Shown here: positions 1 to 10,250 of the stretch, in pieces | Position numbering within the stretch: position 1 is the stretch's first letter | Layout: each line of letters begins with the position of its first letter | Assembly (NCBI RefSeq): GCF_032884065.1 | Contig: NC_088873.1 | Coordinates: forward strand, 38,861,823 to 38,925,822 | Direction: 5' to 3' | Length of the DNA: 64,000 nucleotides | Source of the DNA: Artemia franciscana | Taxonomy: Eukaryota; Arthropoda; Branchiopoda; Anostraca; Artemiidae | Notes under the pieces: generated by a model | Databases searched by the model: none | Told to the model about the DNA's origin: nothing | Seen by the model: the letters and a program-made list of their open reading frames with translations, nothing else | Made by a program: the position numbers and the translations under genes

Positions 1-345
1 CAGAAATTACCCCGTATATCAAAGGGGCTGTTCCCTCCTCAACGCCCCGCTTTTTACGCTAAAGTTTGACTCTTTCTCTCAACTCTACTTTTTAAAACAG
101 TAAAAACTTTAGCGTAAAGAGCAGGGCGTTGAAGAGGGAACAGCCCCTTTCATATACGGGGTAATTTCTGCTCGTTTTAAGTTTTAATGTCGCTCCTTAC
201 TTTCAGTTAAAAAAACTTTTTTTTTTAATTTAATTTTTAAACGTGTTTTAGTCAATCCATGTTTTGATTTCGATCTCCGCATGTTTCGATCTCCGCAGAT
301 GGATGATTAAAGCGAAATTTGCATATTTATTAATTTGGCTAAATG
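1..345. mobile_element. R1 repeat element, partial, with long hairpin A
   Basis: This is the first of several copies of a dispersed family that I call R1. Bases 1-170 form a long imperfect palindrome. The left arm (CAGAAATTAC...ACGCTAAAGTTT) is mirrored by the right arm (AACTTTAGCGT...GTAATTTCTG); the arms are about 66 bp and the spacer about 40 bp. It continues with the family sequence GTCGCTCCTTACTTTCAG and an A/T-rich stretch, and breaks off near 345, where it joins unrelated sequence. The left part probably continues outside the window. There is no coding capacity, so it looks non-autonomous. Confidence 0.8.
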
Positions 346-826
346 TCTTTACCAATGATTTCTCCGTCTATTACCACATTATTTTTACATAGATTGCAGT
401 TTCGGCACATAGACAAGATATGATGCATGATAATGTTGTGGGGGTACGCCTATCTTCTTTTTACCTTTCGTTGAATGTTGCTACTAGGAGGATGGTGGTA
501 AGATTTATCAACTGGGAACGGTTTACCAGTAGCAGCATAAGCAATAAGTTGGACCTCACCATCAACTACTATTTTTATGTTTCCGTTCTCTTTCAACATA
601 ATTTCTCCGGCGATTTTACTCTCGCATAACCACCGCTGTAACAGTTGCATTTTTTTGGCACTCCAAAGAAACTTAACCCCTCACTGTCATGACAACGCAT
701 GCATACATATCCAATAGTGTTACCATTAGCACTTGTTTCATACTTCAAATATTTCTCCTTGTCAGCATTCAATGCTACAACAACGCAATCATAAACACAT
801 GCCTTATTGAAATACTTCATCTTCAC
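346..826 (-). pseudogene. Broken cysteine-rich coding remnant, unrecognised
   Basis: Three consecutive minus-strand frames read like one decayed protein: 593-826 (starting MKMKYFNKAC), 450-650, and about 339-428. The first piece has paired cysteines (CVYDC, CMRC, KKCNC). The middle piece reads as plausible globular protein (KIVVDGEVQLIAY). The last has CRNCNLC followed by NVVIDGE. The frame changes lie within 593-650 and near 430-450, so at least two indels separate them. Composition and motif spacing look more like real protein than random AT-rich DNA. I do not recognise the family; an old viral or transposon gene is possible but not shown. The left end abuts an R1 copy, which may have truncated it. 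Confidence 0.4.
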
Positions 827-1194
827 TTTTTTAAAAATAAGATGTAGGTGTTTATTCTTCTAATACAAAAATAATACTGAGGTAAGCGAACCGTAAGATC
901 TACAAGTTACGTGAGATTATGTGATCCTCAATAAATTTAACAAGTCACGCAACAGCTAGGTGTACATAATCAATACCAATAACTTGAACGGCAATCCCTG
1001 TGGGTTTTTCCTAACACCGTTAGGTTTTAAGCAATTAACATAATAATCAAAGAAAACAATCTCCTATTATGTAACAAACACCTGCCTATAGTATTACAAA
1101 ACAAACAGGTGTACTACAGTATTGCGCAAGACCCAGGTGGCGTAATAAAGTCTTGAGGGATTTGTAACTCCAATAGTATACCCCGTATCTGTGC
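827..1194. other. No recognisable feature
   Basis: AT-rich sequence between the cysteine-rich remnant and the satellite. I see no open frame, repeat or RNA-like structure in it. Confidence 0.5.
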
Positions 1195-3335
1195 GCTCAA
1201 AACCATAGGGCCGTCACTACTGTTGGACCTAGGTAAAATATATACAAGCAGTTTCTTCTTTTAGACTCCAGCAATTTTCAGGCCGGCGATATATAGACAA
1301 AGACCGGGTCTATTGGCTATTCCCAAAAATAAGGTTGGACCAAGCTAAAATATGTACGGGCAGTTTCTTTTTGGACTCCGGTAATTTTCAAGTTAGCAAT
1401 ATCTAGCCAAAGAACTGAATCTATTGGCTATTACCGAAAAAATAGGTTGGACAAGGCTAAAATATGTACGAGCAGTTCCTTTTTGGACTTCAGTAATTTT
1501 CAAGTCCGTAATATCCTGCCAAAGAACCGACTTCACAGGCTATTGCGAATCAAAATGAAAAAAGTTAGATCAGGTTAAAATATAGCCTACTCGAGTAGTA
1601 ATTACAGACTCCAGTAATTTTCAAGTCGTTAATATCTAGCTAAAGAACTAAATTTATCAGCCATTTGCGAAGAACAAAAGAAAAAAAAAGGTTAGATCAG
1701 GCTAAAATATATTATAGCGGTTATTATTGGGATTGTAGTAATTTTCAGGTCGGTAATATCTAGCCAAAGAACCAAATCTATTGGTATTTGCCAAAAAAAG
1801 AAAACTTAGATCAGACTAATATATATTCAAGTAGTTCCTTTAGGGACTCCAGTATTTTTCAAGTCCTTAATATCTAGTGAAAGAACTAAATTTATCCGCA
1901 ATTTGCGAAGAACAAAAGGAATAAGGCTAGATCAGGCTGAAATATATTTGAGCAGTTCCTTTAGGGACTTCAATAATTTTTCAGGCCGGTAATATCCTGC
2001 CAAAGAACTGAAGTTACTGGCTATTGCGAAAGAAAACGAAAAAAATTAGACCAGGCTAAAGTGTAACCTACTCGAGCAGTTCCTTTAGAGACTACAGTAG
2101 TTTTCAAGTCGGTAATATCTAGCCATATAACTAACTTTATTGGCTGACTATTGCGGAAAAAAAAGAAAAAGGTTAGTTCAGGCTAAAATATATTATAGCG
2201 GTTATCATTGGGATTCCAGTAATTTTCAGGTCGGCAATATCTAGCCAAAGAAACAAATCTATTGGTAATTGCCAAAAAAAAAACGTTAGATCAGACTAAA
2301 ATATATTCAAGTAGTTCCTTCAGGGACTCCAGTAATTTTCAAGTCGTTAATATCTAGCAAAAGAACTAAATTTATCGGCAATTGGCGAAGAACAAAATAA
2401 ATAAGGATAGATCAGGCTACAATCTATTCGACCAGTTCCTCTAGGACTCCAGTAATTTTTCAAATATATTCGAGTAGTTCCTTTAGGGATTCGAGTTATC
2501 ATTAGCCGGCAATAGTCAAATTTGTCAACTACTGCCAAAAAAAAATGAAAAGGGTTAGATCAGGAAAAACCATTCGAGCGGGGACTCCAGTTCGTTTAGG
2601 GAGTCAAGTAATTTTCAAATATTTTCGAGCAATTCCTTTAGGGATTCCCGTAAATTTCAAGTCGGTAATATACAGCCAAAAACCGACTTTACTGGTTATT
2701 GCCAAAAAAAAGAGAAAAAGTTAGATCAGGCTAATATATGGTCGAGCAGTTCCTTTTTAAATCGACTAATTTTCAAGTCGCTATAATGTAGCAAAAGAAC
2801 CAAATTTAGTGGTTATACCATATACATCTATAGAACCAACTTTAATGGCTGGCTTTTTCCGAAAAAAAAAAGAAACAGAATACACCAGGCTCAAATATAT
2901 TATAGCAACCAGTAATTTTCAAGTAGGTAATATCAAGCAAAAAAAAAAAAACAAATTTGTCGGCTATTGCCGAAAAAACGACCAAACAGGTTAGATCAAG
3001 TTTAAAAATATTCAAGCAGTTCCTTTAGTGACTCCAGTAATTTTCAAGTCGGTAATATCTAGCAAAAAAACCAAATTTATTGGTTATTGCCGAAAAACAG
3101 AAAAGACTAGATCAGGCTAAAGTATATTTGATCAGTTCCTTTAGGGACTACAATAATTTTCACGAGGGTAATATCTAGCCAAAGAACTAAATTTATCGGC
3201 AATTGGCGAAGAACAAAACAAATAAGGCTAGATCTGGCTAAAATATATTCGACCAGTTCCTCTAGGGACTCCACAAATTTTCAAGTCGGTAATATCCAGC
3301 CAAAGAACCGACTTTACTGGCTATTAAATAAAAAA
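1195..3335. repeat. Tandem satellite block 1, unit about 120 bp
   Basis: Imperfect head-to-tail units share the core GGTTAGATCAGGCTAAAATAT, then GAGCAGTTCCTTTAGGGACT, then CCAGTAATTTTCAAGTCGGT, then AATATCTAGCCAAAGAACC, an ATTGGCTATTGCC segment and an A-run of variable length. Successive cores at about 1805, 1927, 2047, 2171, 2284 and 2405 give periods of 113-124 bp. About 17 units are present and quite diverged. The variable A-run explains most of the length differences. Confidence 0.9.
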
Positions 3336-3995
3336 AAAGTTTTTTTTTTAACTTACAGTAAGGAGCGACATTAAAACTTAAAACGAACAGAAATTACTTC
3401 GTATATGAAAGGGGCTGATCCCTACTCAACGCCCCGCTCTTTACGCTAAAGTTTGACACTTTCTCTCAACTCTACTTTTTAAAACAGTAAAAAACTTTAG
3501 CGTAAAGAGCGGACTTTGGGAAAACGATTAGCGTGGGAGGGGGCCTAGGTGCCCTCCAATTTTTTGGTCACTTAAAAAGGGCACTAGAACTTTTCATTTC
3601 CGTTAGAATGAGCCCTCTTGCAACATTCTAGGACCACTGGGTCGATACGATCACCCCTGGGAAAAAAACAAATAAACACGCATCCGTGATCTGCCTTCTG
3701 GCAAAAAATACAAAATTCCACATTTTTGTAGATAGGAGCTTGAAACTTCTACAGTATGGTTCTCTGATACGCTGAATCTGATGGTGTGATTTTCGTTAAG
3801 ATTCTATGACTTTTAGGGGGTGTTTCCCCCTATTTTCCAAAATAAGGCAAATTTTCTCAGGCTCGTAACTTTTGATGGGTAAACTTGATTATATTTAAAA
3901 TCCTCATTAAAATGCGATTCTTTTGATGTAGCTATTGCTAACAATACTCCGTTTTTTAGAGTTTTGGTTACTATTGAGCCGGGTCGCTCCTTACT
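3336..3995. mobile_element. R1 element with internal deletion, inserted in the satellite
   Basis: It starts ATTAAATAAAAAAAAAG, followed by CAGTAAGGAGCGAC at 3356. It carries one arm and the loop of hairpin A, then jumps at about 3515 to the opposite half of R1 (GGGAAAACGATTAGCGTGGGAG). It ends at ATTGAGCCGGGTCGCTCCTTACT, so the outer ends show inverted GTAAGGAGCGAC / GTCGCTCCTTAC motifs. Satellite sequence resumes immediately on both sides. At roughly 660 bp it lacks about 1 kb compared with the copies at 15.6 and 43 kb. Confidence 0.8.
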
Positions 3996-4425
3996 GGCTA
4001 AAATATGGTCGAGCAGTTCCTTTTGAAAATCGAGTAATTTTCAAGTCGATAAAATCTAGCAAAAGAACCAAATTTAGTGGTTATTACCGAAAAATAAAAC
4101 CAACAAAAAGGTTAGATCAAGCTAAAAAATATTCATGCAGTTCCTTTAGGGGCTCCAGTAATCTTCAAGTCGGTAATATCTAACAAAAAGAAAACAAATT
4201 TATTGGCTATTGCCAAAAAAACGGAAAAGACTAGATTAGGCTAAAGTATATTCGATCAGTTCCTTTAGGGCTCCAATAATTTTCACGAGGATAATTTCTA
4301 GCCAAAGAACTAAATTCATCGGCAATTGGCGAAAAGAACTAAATTCATCGGCAATTGGCGAAAAAAACAAAACAAATAAGGCTAGATCAGGCTAAAATAT
4401 ATTCGACCAGTTCCTTTAGGGACTT
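3996..4425. repeat. Tandem satellite block 2
   Basis: Same ~120-bp family as 1195-3335 (GAGCAGTTCCTTTTGAAAATC, GGTTAGATCAAGC and similar). It contains a local duplication of about 30 bp (CTAAATTCATCGGCAATTGG twice near 4310-4350). It is cut at 4425 by the Penelope-like element. Confidence 0.85.
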
Positions 4426-4449
4426 TTTTAGACCAAAATTATTGGGGTT

Positions 4450-5199
4450 GTGATTGCACTGGTGGATAGAGCTTTCAGAATTTGTTCCCGGGAGTTTTTA
4501 GATTCTGAATTGTTATATTTGAGGGATGTTTTATTTTGTTATAGCTACCCGATTAAATTCATTGATGAAATAATAAAAAATAGACCCATTAAACACAACA
4601 ATAGGGTTATTGGAGTTTCACAGTGCACAGAATTAAAATTACCGAAGAGTTTCATTTCTTTACCTTATGTACCTACTTTAGGGGAGATGCTTAAAATAAT
4701 TTTAGGTAAACATAACATTGATACTTGTTTCCAATCAGTGAGACCATTAGGTAGTTTTCTTAATTCTGGGAAGGATTTAACCCGGGGAGATTTAGTTAGT
4801 GGGGTGTATAAAATTCCTTGTTCCTGTGGAAAGTTTTATATTGGTAGAACTCACCAACAATTTACTGAAAGATTTATTGAGCATCGCAACTAAATAGAAA
4901 AAACCCTACAAATAAGAAAGCCTCCCGAAACTTTTGTTTCGGCTCTAGCTGAACATACATTCTTTTATCCCGAACATTTTATACAATTTGATGAGGCTAC
5001 AGTTATTTCTAATGATAAAGGTTTTTCTCAGTGGGCCAGGGAGGCTATAGAAATTAAAAAACATATATTTGCTAATATTTCAATAAATAGAGACACAGGG
5101 AATTTAAATATTGACCCAATTTATGATATTCTTTTAAAAAATGAACCAATAGTCGATGGGGGAATTAAAATTTTACACAATCACCAGGGGACAAGATAA
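4450..5199 (+). pseudogene. Penelope-like retroelement: RT C-terminus plus GIY-YIG endonuclease, one in-frame stop
   Basis: The frame opens without an ATG (first codon GTG) and reads into the C-terminal thumb region typical of Penelope-like reverse transcriptases (LVDRAFRICS, then ELLYLRDVL and a YP motif). From about 4800 it has a GIY-YIG endonuclease core, SGVYKIPC followed by GKFYIGRT and RFIEH. A TAA at 4891-4893 interrupts the frame just after the EH motif. The same frame then stays open to TAA at 5197-5199, adding about 100 residues (LAEHTFFYPEHF, GFSQWAREAIEIKKH) that match the usual Penelope C-terminal tail. The 5' two-thirds of the element, including the catalytic RT motifs, is missing. 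It is a 5'-truncated copy disabled by a single stop, inserted in the satellite. Confidence 0.8.
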
Positions 5200-5384
5200 C
5201 CCACTAGACCAAAAAGAGTTGCTTCAATGTTAGCTTACAAGAGGATTATTTCGCAACAGAATAATTAAATAAGAATAATTAAATGCTTACCTTCCCCAGA
5301 TTTCTCTAGGTACCCATTTAGAGCTTGGTCGACTTTGGCTAAGCTTACAGAGTCACGCCACTGACCCCCGTCCCAAACTAAATA
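5200..5384 (+). other. 3' tail of the Penelope-like copy and unassigned spacer
   Basis: AT-rich trailer after the Penelope frame (AATAATTAAATAAGAATAATTAAATG near 5260), then a non-repetitive stretch up to the tRNA-like head. No other feature is visible. Confidence 0.4.
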
Positions 5385-5470
5385 ACTGATCACAACTGGG
5401 ATTGAACCCGTGCCCATTGGACACAGAATTCCCACGCCAGCGCGGCAACCACGCAGCTAGGACGGCCTGA
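5385..5470 (-). repeat. tRNA-derived SINE head (A-box and B-box like)
   Basis: On the minus strand a tRNA-like segment carries an A-box-like TAGCTGCGTGG (plus 5449-5459) and, about 45 bp downstream, a B-box GGTTCAATCCC (plus 5398-5408), which closely matches the RNA polymerase III internal promoter. I could not fold a convincing acceptor stem with flanking 3' CCA or terminator, so a SINE head or decayed tRNA relic is likelier than a working tRNA gene. Confidence 0.5.
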
Positions 5471-6120
5471 GTTATCTATAGCCGGCAATAGCCAAATTTA
5501 ATGACTATTGCCAAAAAAAATGAAAAGGGTTAGATCAGGAAAAACACATTCGAGCAGTTCGTATAGGGACTCCAGTAAGTTTCAAATATATTGGAGCAAT
5601 TCCTTTAGTGACTCCAGTAATTCTCCAGTCGATAACATCTAGCAAAAGCACCAAATTTAGTGGTTATTGACAAAAAAAAAACACAGAAAGGTTAGATCAA
5701 ACTAAATACATTAAAGCAGTTCCTTCAGGGACTCTATTAACTTTCAGGCTTTTTCCGAAAAAAAAACGAAAAAAGTTAGACCAGGCTAAAATATATTATA
5801 GCAGTTATTATTGAGACTCCAGTAATTTTCCAGTCGGTAATATCTAGCGAAACAATCGAATTTATTGACTATTGCCGAAAAAAAAAGAATAAAAAGGTTA
5901 GAACAAGCTAAAATATATTCAAGTAGTTCCTTTAGGGGCTCCAGTAATTTTCAAGTCAGTAATATTTAGCAAAAGAACCAAATTTACTGGCTATTGCTAA
6001 AAAAAACAAAAAGAATATATCAGGCTGCAGTATATTTGAGCAGTTCTTTTAGGGACTCCAATAACTTTCACGTGGGTATTATCTAGCCCAAGAACGACTT
6101 TATAGGCTATTGCCGATTAA
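5467..6120. repeat. Tandem satellite block 3
   Basis: Diverged units of the ~120-bp satellite (GGGTTAGATCAGG, CAGTTCCTTTAGTGACTCC, GGTAATATCTAGCG). The last recognisable unit ends at TAGGCTATTGCCG near 6114. This gives three blocks around two insertions. Confidence 0.85.
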
Positions 6121-6893
6121 AAGGATATTGATGCAGGAATATCAAACCCGAAAAAAATATCCAAAAAGTAACTGTGCCATTCTTTGACAGCGTTCAGATT
6201 GCACTAGACTATGTTAGACCAATATGAGATAAAAAAAGACAAGTACCAAGTACTCATTTCTCCTAATTTATTTATGAATTGTTTTAGTTAGAAAGATAAA
6301 TAAAGAAAAAGATATGGAAGACCTTGCATAAATAATTTTAGATTATTTCAAAAATAAAATAAAATATAGTTTTATTATAATAAAAAAAAAAATCTAAAAA
6401 AGGACACAAAAATCTTCAGAATACTTTTTTTCCACTAGATAGATGGTATTTTAAAGTCAAAATCTATTGTATATCTCACCTTTTTAATATTTTTTGCAGT
6501 TTGGTTTATGGATTAAATCTTTTTTTTATTCGCTTAGTTGTTGCTGACTTCTTTTCAAAAAAAAATGGTTGGAGTCCAAAATTTTGGCTATATTGAGTCA
6601 AAATTCTAGCATTACTTCCTTTTAAGGACTTTACTTACTAGGTCTTATTTATAAATGCACATATCTCCTAATTTTAGTCGCTAGCCGGAGTATTTCTCGT
6701 TGAGAAGAGGTTAAAACACATTGGAGAGGGCAATATTTTCTATTTATATTTTTGTGAAATATTTCCACCTGGCAATAGTTTTTAGTCGAACAATAATTGG
6801 TAGAGTCCGACTTATTTTCACTTACCCACTACAAGTTTCTTTTTCATGCATGAAAAAATATGGAAATGCATAAAAACAAGAAAAATCACTTAC
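6121..6893. other. No coding feature; presumed Oplah intron 3
   Basis: AT-rich DNA directly downstream (minus sense) of the third Oplah exon. I looked for the next 5-oxoprolinase exon on the minus strand here and found none, so intron 3 probably runs through the satellite region and out of the window. Confidence 0.4.
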
Positions 6894-7129
6894 ATATACG
6901 AATGCATAAACACGATTGCCAAAGAACGAATACCATTAGAGTAGACTTTGTTCAATTTGGAGCGAACTTCAGATATATCCAATTCCTTTAAAATTAGAAG
7001 TTGTTCCCCATTAGCTGCAGTTACTTCTCGTAGCGACCTTTCCTCATCTATTTGCGAATCACCTTTTAAGATAACACGCTCATTGATAGATACAACTTCC
7101 GAGTATAGCATTTCAGGCATTTGAATTTT
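6894..7129 (-). CDS. Oplah: 5-oxoprolinase, coding exon 3
   Basis: This exon continues the N-terminal hydantoinase A-type domain of ATP-dependent 5-oxoprolinase, which opens 5-oxo-L-proline to L-glutamate in the gamma-glutamyl cycle in the cytosol. The minus sequence has acceptor CTTCTTAG at 7130-7131, then reads KIQMPEMLYSEVVSINERV through to GIRSLAIVFMHSY, and ends at donor AT/GTAAGTG (6893-6892). Vertebrate 5-oxoprolinase has MPEVLYEEV...DERV and GIRSLAVVLMHSY at the same places. The 236-nt exon enters in phase 0, joining the preceding FDL codon-to-codon, and leaves with two bases over. The next expected motif, the segment after HSY, is not found to the left within the window. Confidence 0.9.
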
Positions 7130-7239
7130 CTAAGAAGAAATGAATTAAATTTTTTTGACTAATTAAGAAATTTGAATTTTCCAAGAAAAAGTGAAGAAAT
7201 GTTTTAGATAGCATTATCACTAATAGTTGTATTTACATT

Positions 7240-7860
7240 AACTACAATTATATTGATTAACTACAATGTCTGCAGTTTAAATTGGAATTGAAGTTGAAAT
7301 TGCAATTCATTGTGCAATTTGGCAAGAAATAAGGCAATAGGTAGTAATTCTATATTGGTTAACCATAATATATGCAATTACAATTGGAAATGAAGTAATA
7401 ATTACAAATGAATTTCCAGTTGCAATTCACTGCATCATTTGGCAAGAAATAATACAATAGATTGCAAATATATACTGATTAACTACAATGTGTGCAGTTT
7501 AAATTGGAATTGAATTTCAACTTAAAGTTGAAATTTATTGTGTCATTTCACAAGAAATAGAAAATACATGGTAATTTTTCATTGATTAACCACAATGTAT
7601 GCAGTTCACTTGGAAACGAAGCTATATTTACATATGAAATGAAATTCCAGTTTTAACTAATTGTTTCATATGGCAAGAAATAGTACAATATATGGTAATT
7701 TTATGTTGATTAACTACAATGTGTGCAGTTTGAAATAGAATTGAAATTCGGATTGAAGTTGAAATTTATTGTCATTTGGCAAGAACATTAAGACAATAGG
7801 TGGTAATTTTTATTGATCAACAAAAATGTATGCAGTTGAAATTGAAATTCCATGAGAGAG
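7240..7860. repeat. Tandem repeat, unit about 112 bp, in Oplah intron 2
   Basis: About six diverged units begin with a GATTAACTACAATGTGTGCAG-like start (near 7253, 7353, 7476, 7581, 7704, 7813), followed by alternating AATTGGAATTGAAATT motifs and a CATTTGGCAAGAAATA segment. Spacing alternates around 100-123 bp. It lies wholly between Oplah exons 2 and 3. Confidence 0.75.
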
Positions 7861-7970
7861 GATAACGAGTGAAGCTTTGAATAGATTGGGGCTGGAGGAA
7901 CGTCCACAGCTGCGTTGGCCTCAGGCACTTTGGTGTTCCAGTGAGTTTTGACTAGTAGTAACATCACTTC
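7853..7970 (+). mobile_element. LINE 3'-end fragment
   Basis: GTGAAGCTTTGAATAGATTGG...CTGCGTTGGCCTCAGGC...AGTGAGTTTTGACTAGTAGTAAC matches the tail of the LINE at 12900-13035, which encodes VKREALDRLGWRR and VGLRRLGAVVS. Only about 110 bp remain. Confidence 0.65.
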
Positions 7971-9280
7971 AATCAAGGAAAGTAAAAAAAGAAATAAAAA
8001 ATTATTCTCTGTTATTCCAAAAAGAGGTTAACTGAATCACCTAATCTTTTGTTAAAATTCTCCTATGGACAAGAATTTAATGCTTGAAAATTTGCGCTTT
8101 GCACTTTTTCAAAATAAATTTGAGAGGTTTTAAAATTAACATTTAATCTTATTTCTCAAAACAACTTTTAGGTAGCCTTTAGTAACAATTCTGATGAAAA
8201 TGTTAAACATATTATTTGGATTTTTCGATTCGAAGGTTTAAAAGTTACTATATTAAAACTCTCGATCTAGGCCAAAATAGAATATTTACTGAAATGTTTC
8301 TCCTATTTAGAGTTTGTTCAGTGCCAAAAGGGAGTTAAGCTTCAGACAGTTTCAGATATCTCGTTTTTAACATAATACTTTAAAAGAATCCAACTTAGAG
8401 TGTAAGCTATTATAGACCTACAATCAAGATCAATAGTGTCAGTTTCTGAAAAGTACTCTCCAGTACAGGAAGCTGAACTGTGTGAACTATCTTTACTTAT
8501 CTATGGGACAATTGTAGCGACCATAATTCACCATGCTCCAGTCCAGGACCACCATACAGATCGATGGCTTCTGGATTCACAGGTACTTTATACCTCTGTA
8601 TTTAAATACCTCCTATTTAAATGTTAGAAGGGGCAATGTAAGAAGGGCACCAAAAAAGCACCAGAAGTGACATGGGCGCCAATAATTGACCAATTTGTTT
8701 TAAAAAAAAGATGAATGAGTGCGCCAGAAAAAATCTTGGGGGAGGGGGCCCCCTGGACTGTCGTGTCTCACCATCATCACTGAACACAAAACAGAGTTAT
8801 ACTTACAGTTCCAGAAGCCTCATTTGTAAAACGGTATTTTAAGAGCATAATAAAGTGTACATAAAGTGTAAGAACATGATAAAGCATTTTGGAAAAATCT
8901 CTCTTTTGTAATTTATGAAGGCTGGCACTGCCAATAGAGACTAATTACCATTAGGCCCCACCCCTGCTGCCTAGTCAATGTGAAATAGAAAATTCAACTT
9001 ATAAAAATAAGCTTAAAGAAAGAAAAAAAAAACAACAAGTCAAAGAATTTTATAGATACGCTGCATTATATTTAATACATAGTCAATTTATTGCCTGTAC
9101 AAAACAAAACTATGTTTATAATACAACAATTGAAAAAAAAGTTTAAAAAAAATACACCATTCAAAGATTTTTAAAGGCACAGTTTATACCTGATTTATAA
9201 TCAGCTTATTTACACAAAGAGAAACTTCACTTGCATAAATTCATTATTAAAACAAATTCAAAAAGGAAAAGAAAATATAC
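7971..9280. other. Rest of Oplah intron 2; no recognisable feature
   Basis: No exon, TE protein or tandem array is visible. A short stretch near 8640-8760 (GCACCAAAAAAGCACCAGAAG, GGAGGGGGCCCCCTGG) resembles decayed repeat sequence but cannot be assigned. Confidence 0.4.
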
Positions 9281-9472
9281 CAAGTCAAAGATCTTTGGGC
9301 GTGACTGGTTACCAATATACAAAAGGTCTTCAAATCCATCAGTGATTACAAGGGCCATTTTTTCCCCTTTTCTTTCAAGAAGAGCGTTCGTTGCCACTGT
9401 TGTACCCATACGAATCCAACCTATTTTTGATGTTTCTACAGGAACACCTCTTGGATAAGAGACTCCGGTTTC
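9281..9472 (-). CDS. Oplah: 5-oxoprolinase, coding exon 2
   Basis: A 192-nt, 64-codon exon in phase 0 at both ends. Acceptor TTTATTTAAG ends at 9473; donor TTG/GTATAT starts at 9280. It encodes [19 protein letters not shown], then [19 protein letters not shown], and ends [11 protein letters not shown]. The run [15 protein letters not shown] is a near-invariant signature of the hydantoinase/oxoprolinase N-terminal domain. The exon-1/exon-2 join gives [15 protein letters not shown], in line with RRILEQEAG...PRD of vertebrate 5-oxoprolinase, which supports the chosen acceptor. The upstream AUG-bearing extension (to 9517) is intron read-through and is not included. Confidence 0.93.
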
Positions 9473-9844
9473 CTTAAATAAAGATGGTGTTTTACTTAAT
9501 ACATAGCTGGTTGTCACTCACAGTCAAAACCTTAGTTTTTTTCATTAATTTTAACAGGACTAAGCATTTTTTTGACAGTCCGAAAAAAAAAACCAAATAT
9601 TAAGGCCAGAATATTCTTCTTTCTGAATGACCCTAAGCAGACACGTTCATGCGGGTCTCTTTTTGAGAAGGGAGGGGATTTTAAGAAGAATGGCAAGTAT
9701 ATGGATAAAAATAAGAGAGTCTTGATATTGGAGAGAGACCCCAATGCTTGAAAAACGCAATTACTATTTCGAAATTTTGATTTGAATATTTTGTCTTGTT
9801 CAACTTCACTCAATTATGTGAAGCACTTTTGCACTGCCTGTGTA

Positions 9845-10250
9845 AAGAGCTAAGTGGGCTTTATGTTTTTTGTTTTATTTCACCAAGGCACTTCGTACGG
9901 AAGGAGTTATAGTAGGAACTTCGGAAAGGGCTCCTTTGATGAAACATTAAAAGTTTGAGTGCCCTTTTTAAGTCAAAAGTCATTGGGGGGCAACCAGCCC
10001 TCCTTCCATGCCTCTTATTCCACCAAAGACATCCTATAAATTTTGATATAACCATTTTCTTCAGCATAATTGAAAAGTCAAATAATTATGCCTCTGGAGA
10101 TGACAACCCCTCCCCCACAGCCTTTGGGGCAAGGGCTACAAGTTATGCAAATCCCCAGCTGAATACATATAGCGACTGTTATTGGGAGAGGAGGGCATAC
10201 TTGACCCTTGGTGTCCTAAAAGCCTAAGGGTTTTAAGGTGAAGCTTTCAG
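9845..10250. repeat. Fragment related to the R2 family
   Basis: GTGCCCTTTTTAAGTCAAAAG, CCATTTTCTTCAGCATAATTG, and a GGGGCAAGGGCTACAAGTTATG segment resemble units of the R2 array at 34.7-38.7 kb and the corresponding part of R1. It is a single diverged copy. Confidence 0.5.

Noticed and set aside
5385-5470. A functional tRNA gene
   Set aside because: A and B boxes are present, but no convincing acceptor stem, anticodon arm or terminator could be paired by hand; kept as a SINE-like relic.
1195-6120. CRISPR-like array
   Set aside because: Units are ~120 bp, diverged and without unique spacers between short conserved repeats; it is an animal satellite.
6121-6893. A fourth Oplah exon
   Set aside because: Searched on the minus strand for the segment expected after MHSY; only stop-rich AT sequence found.
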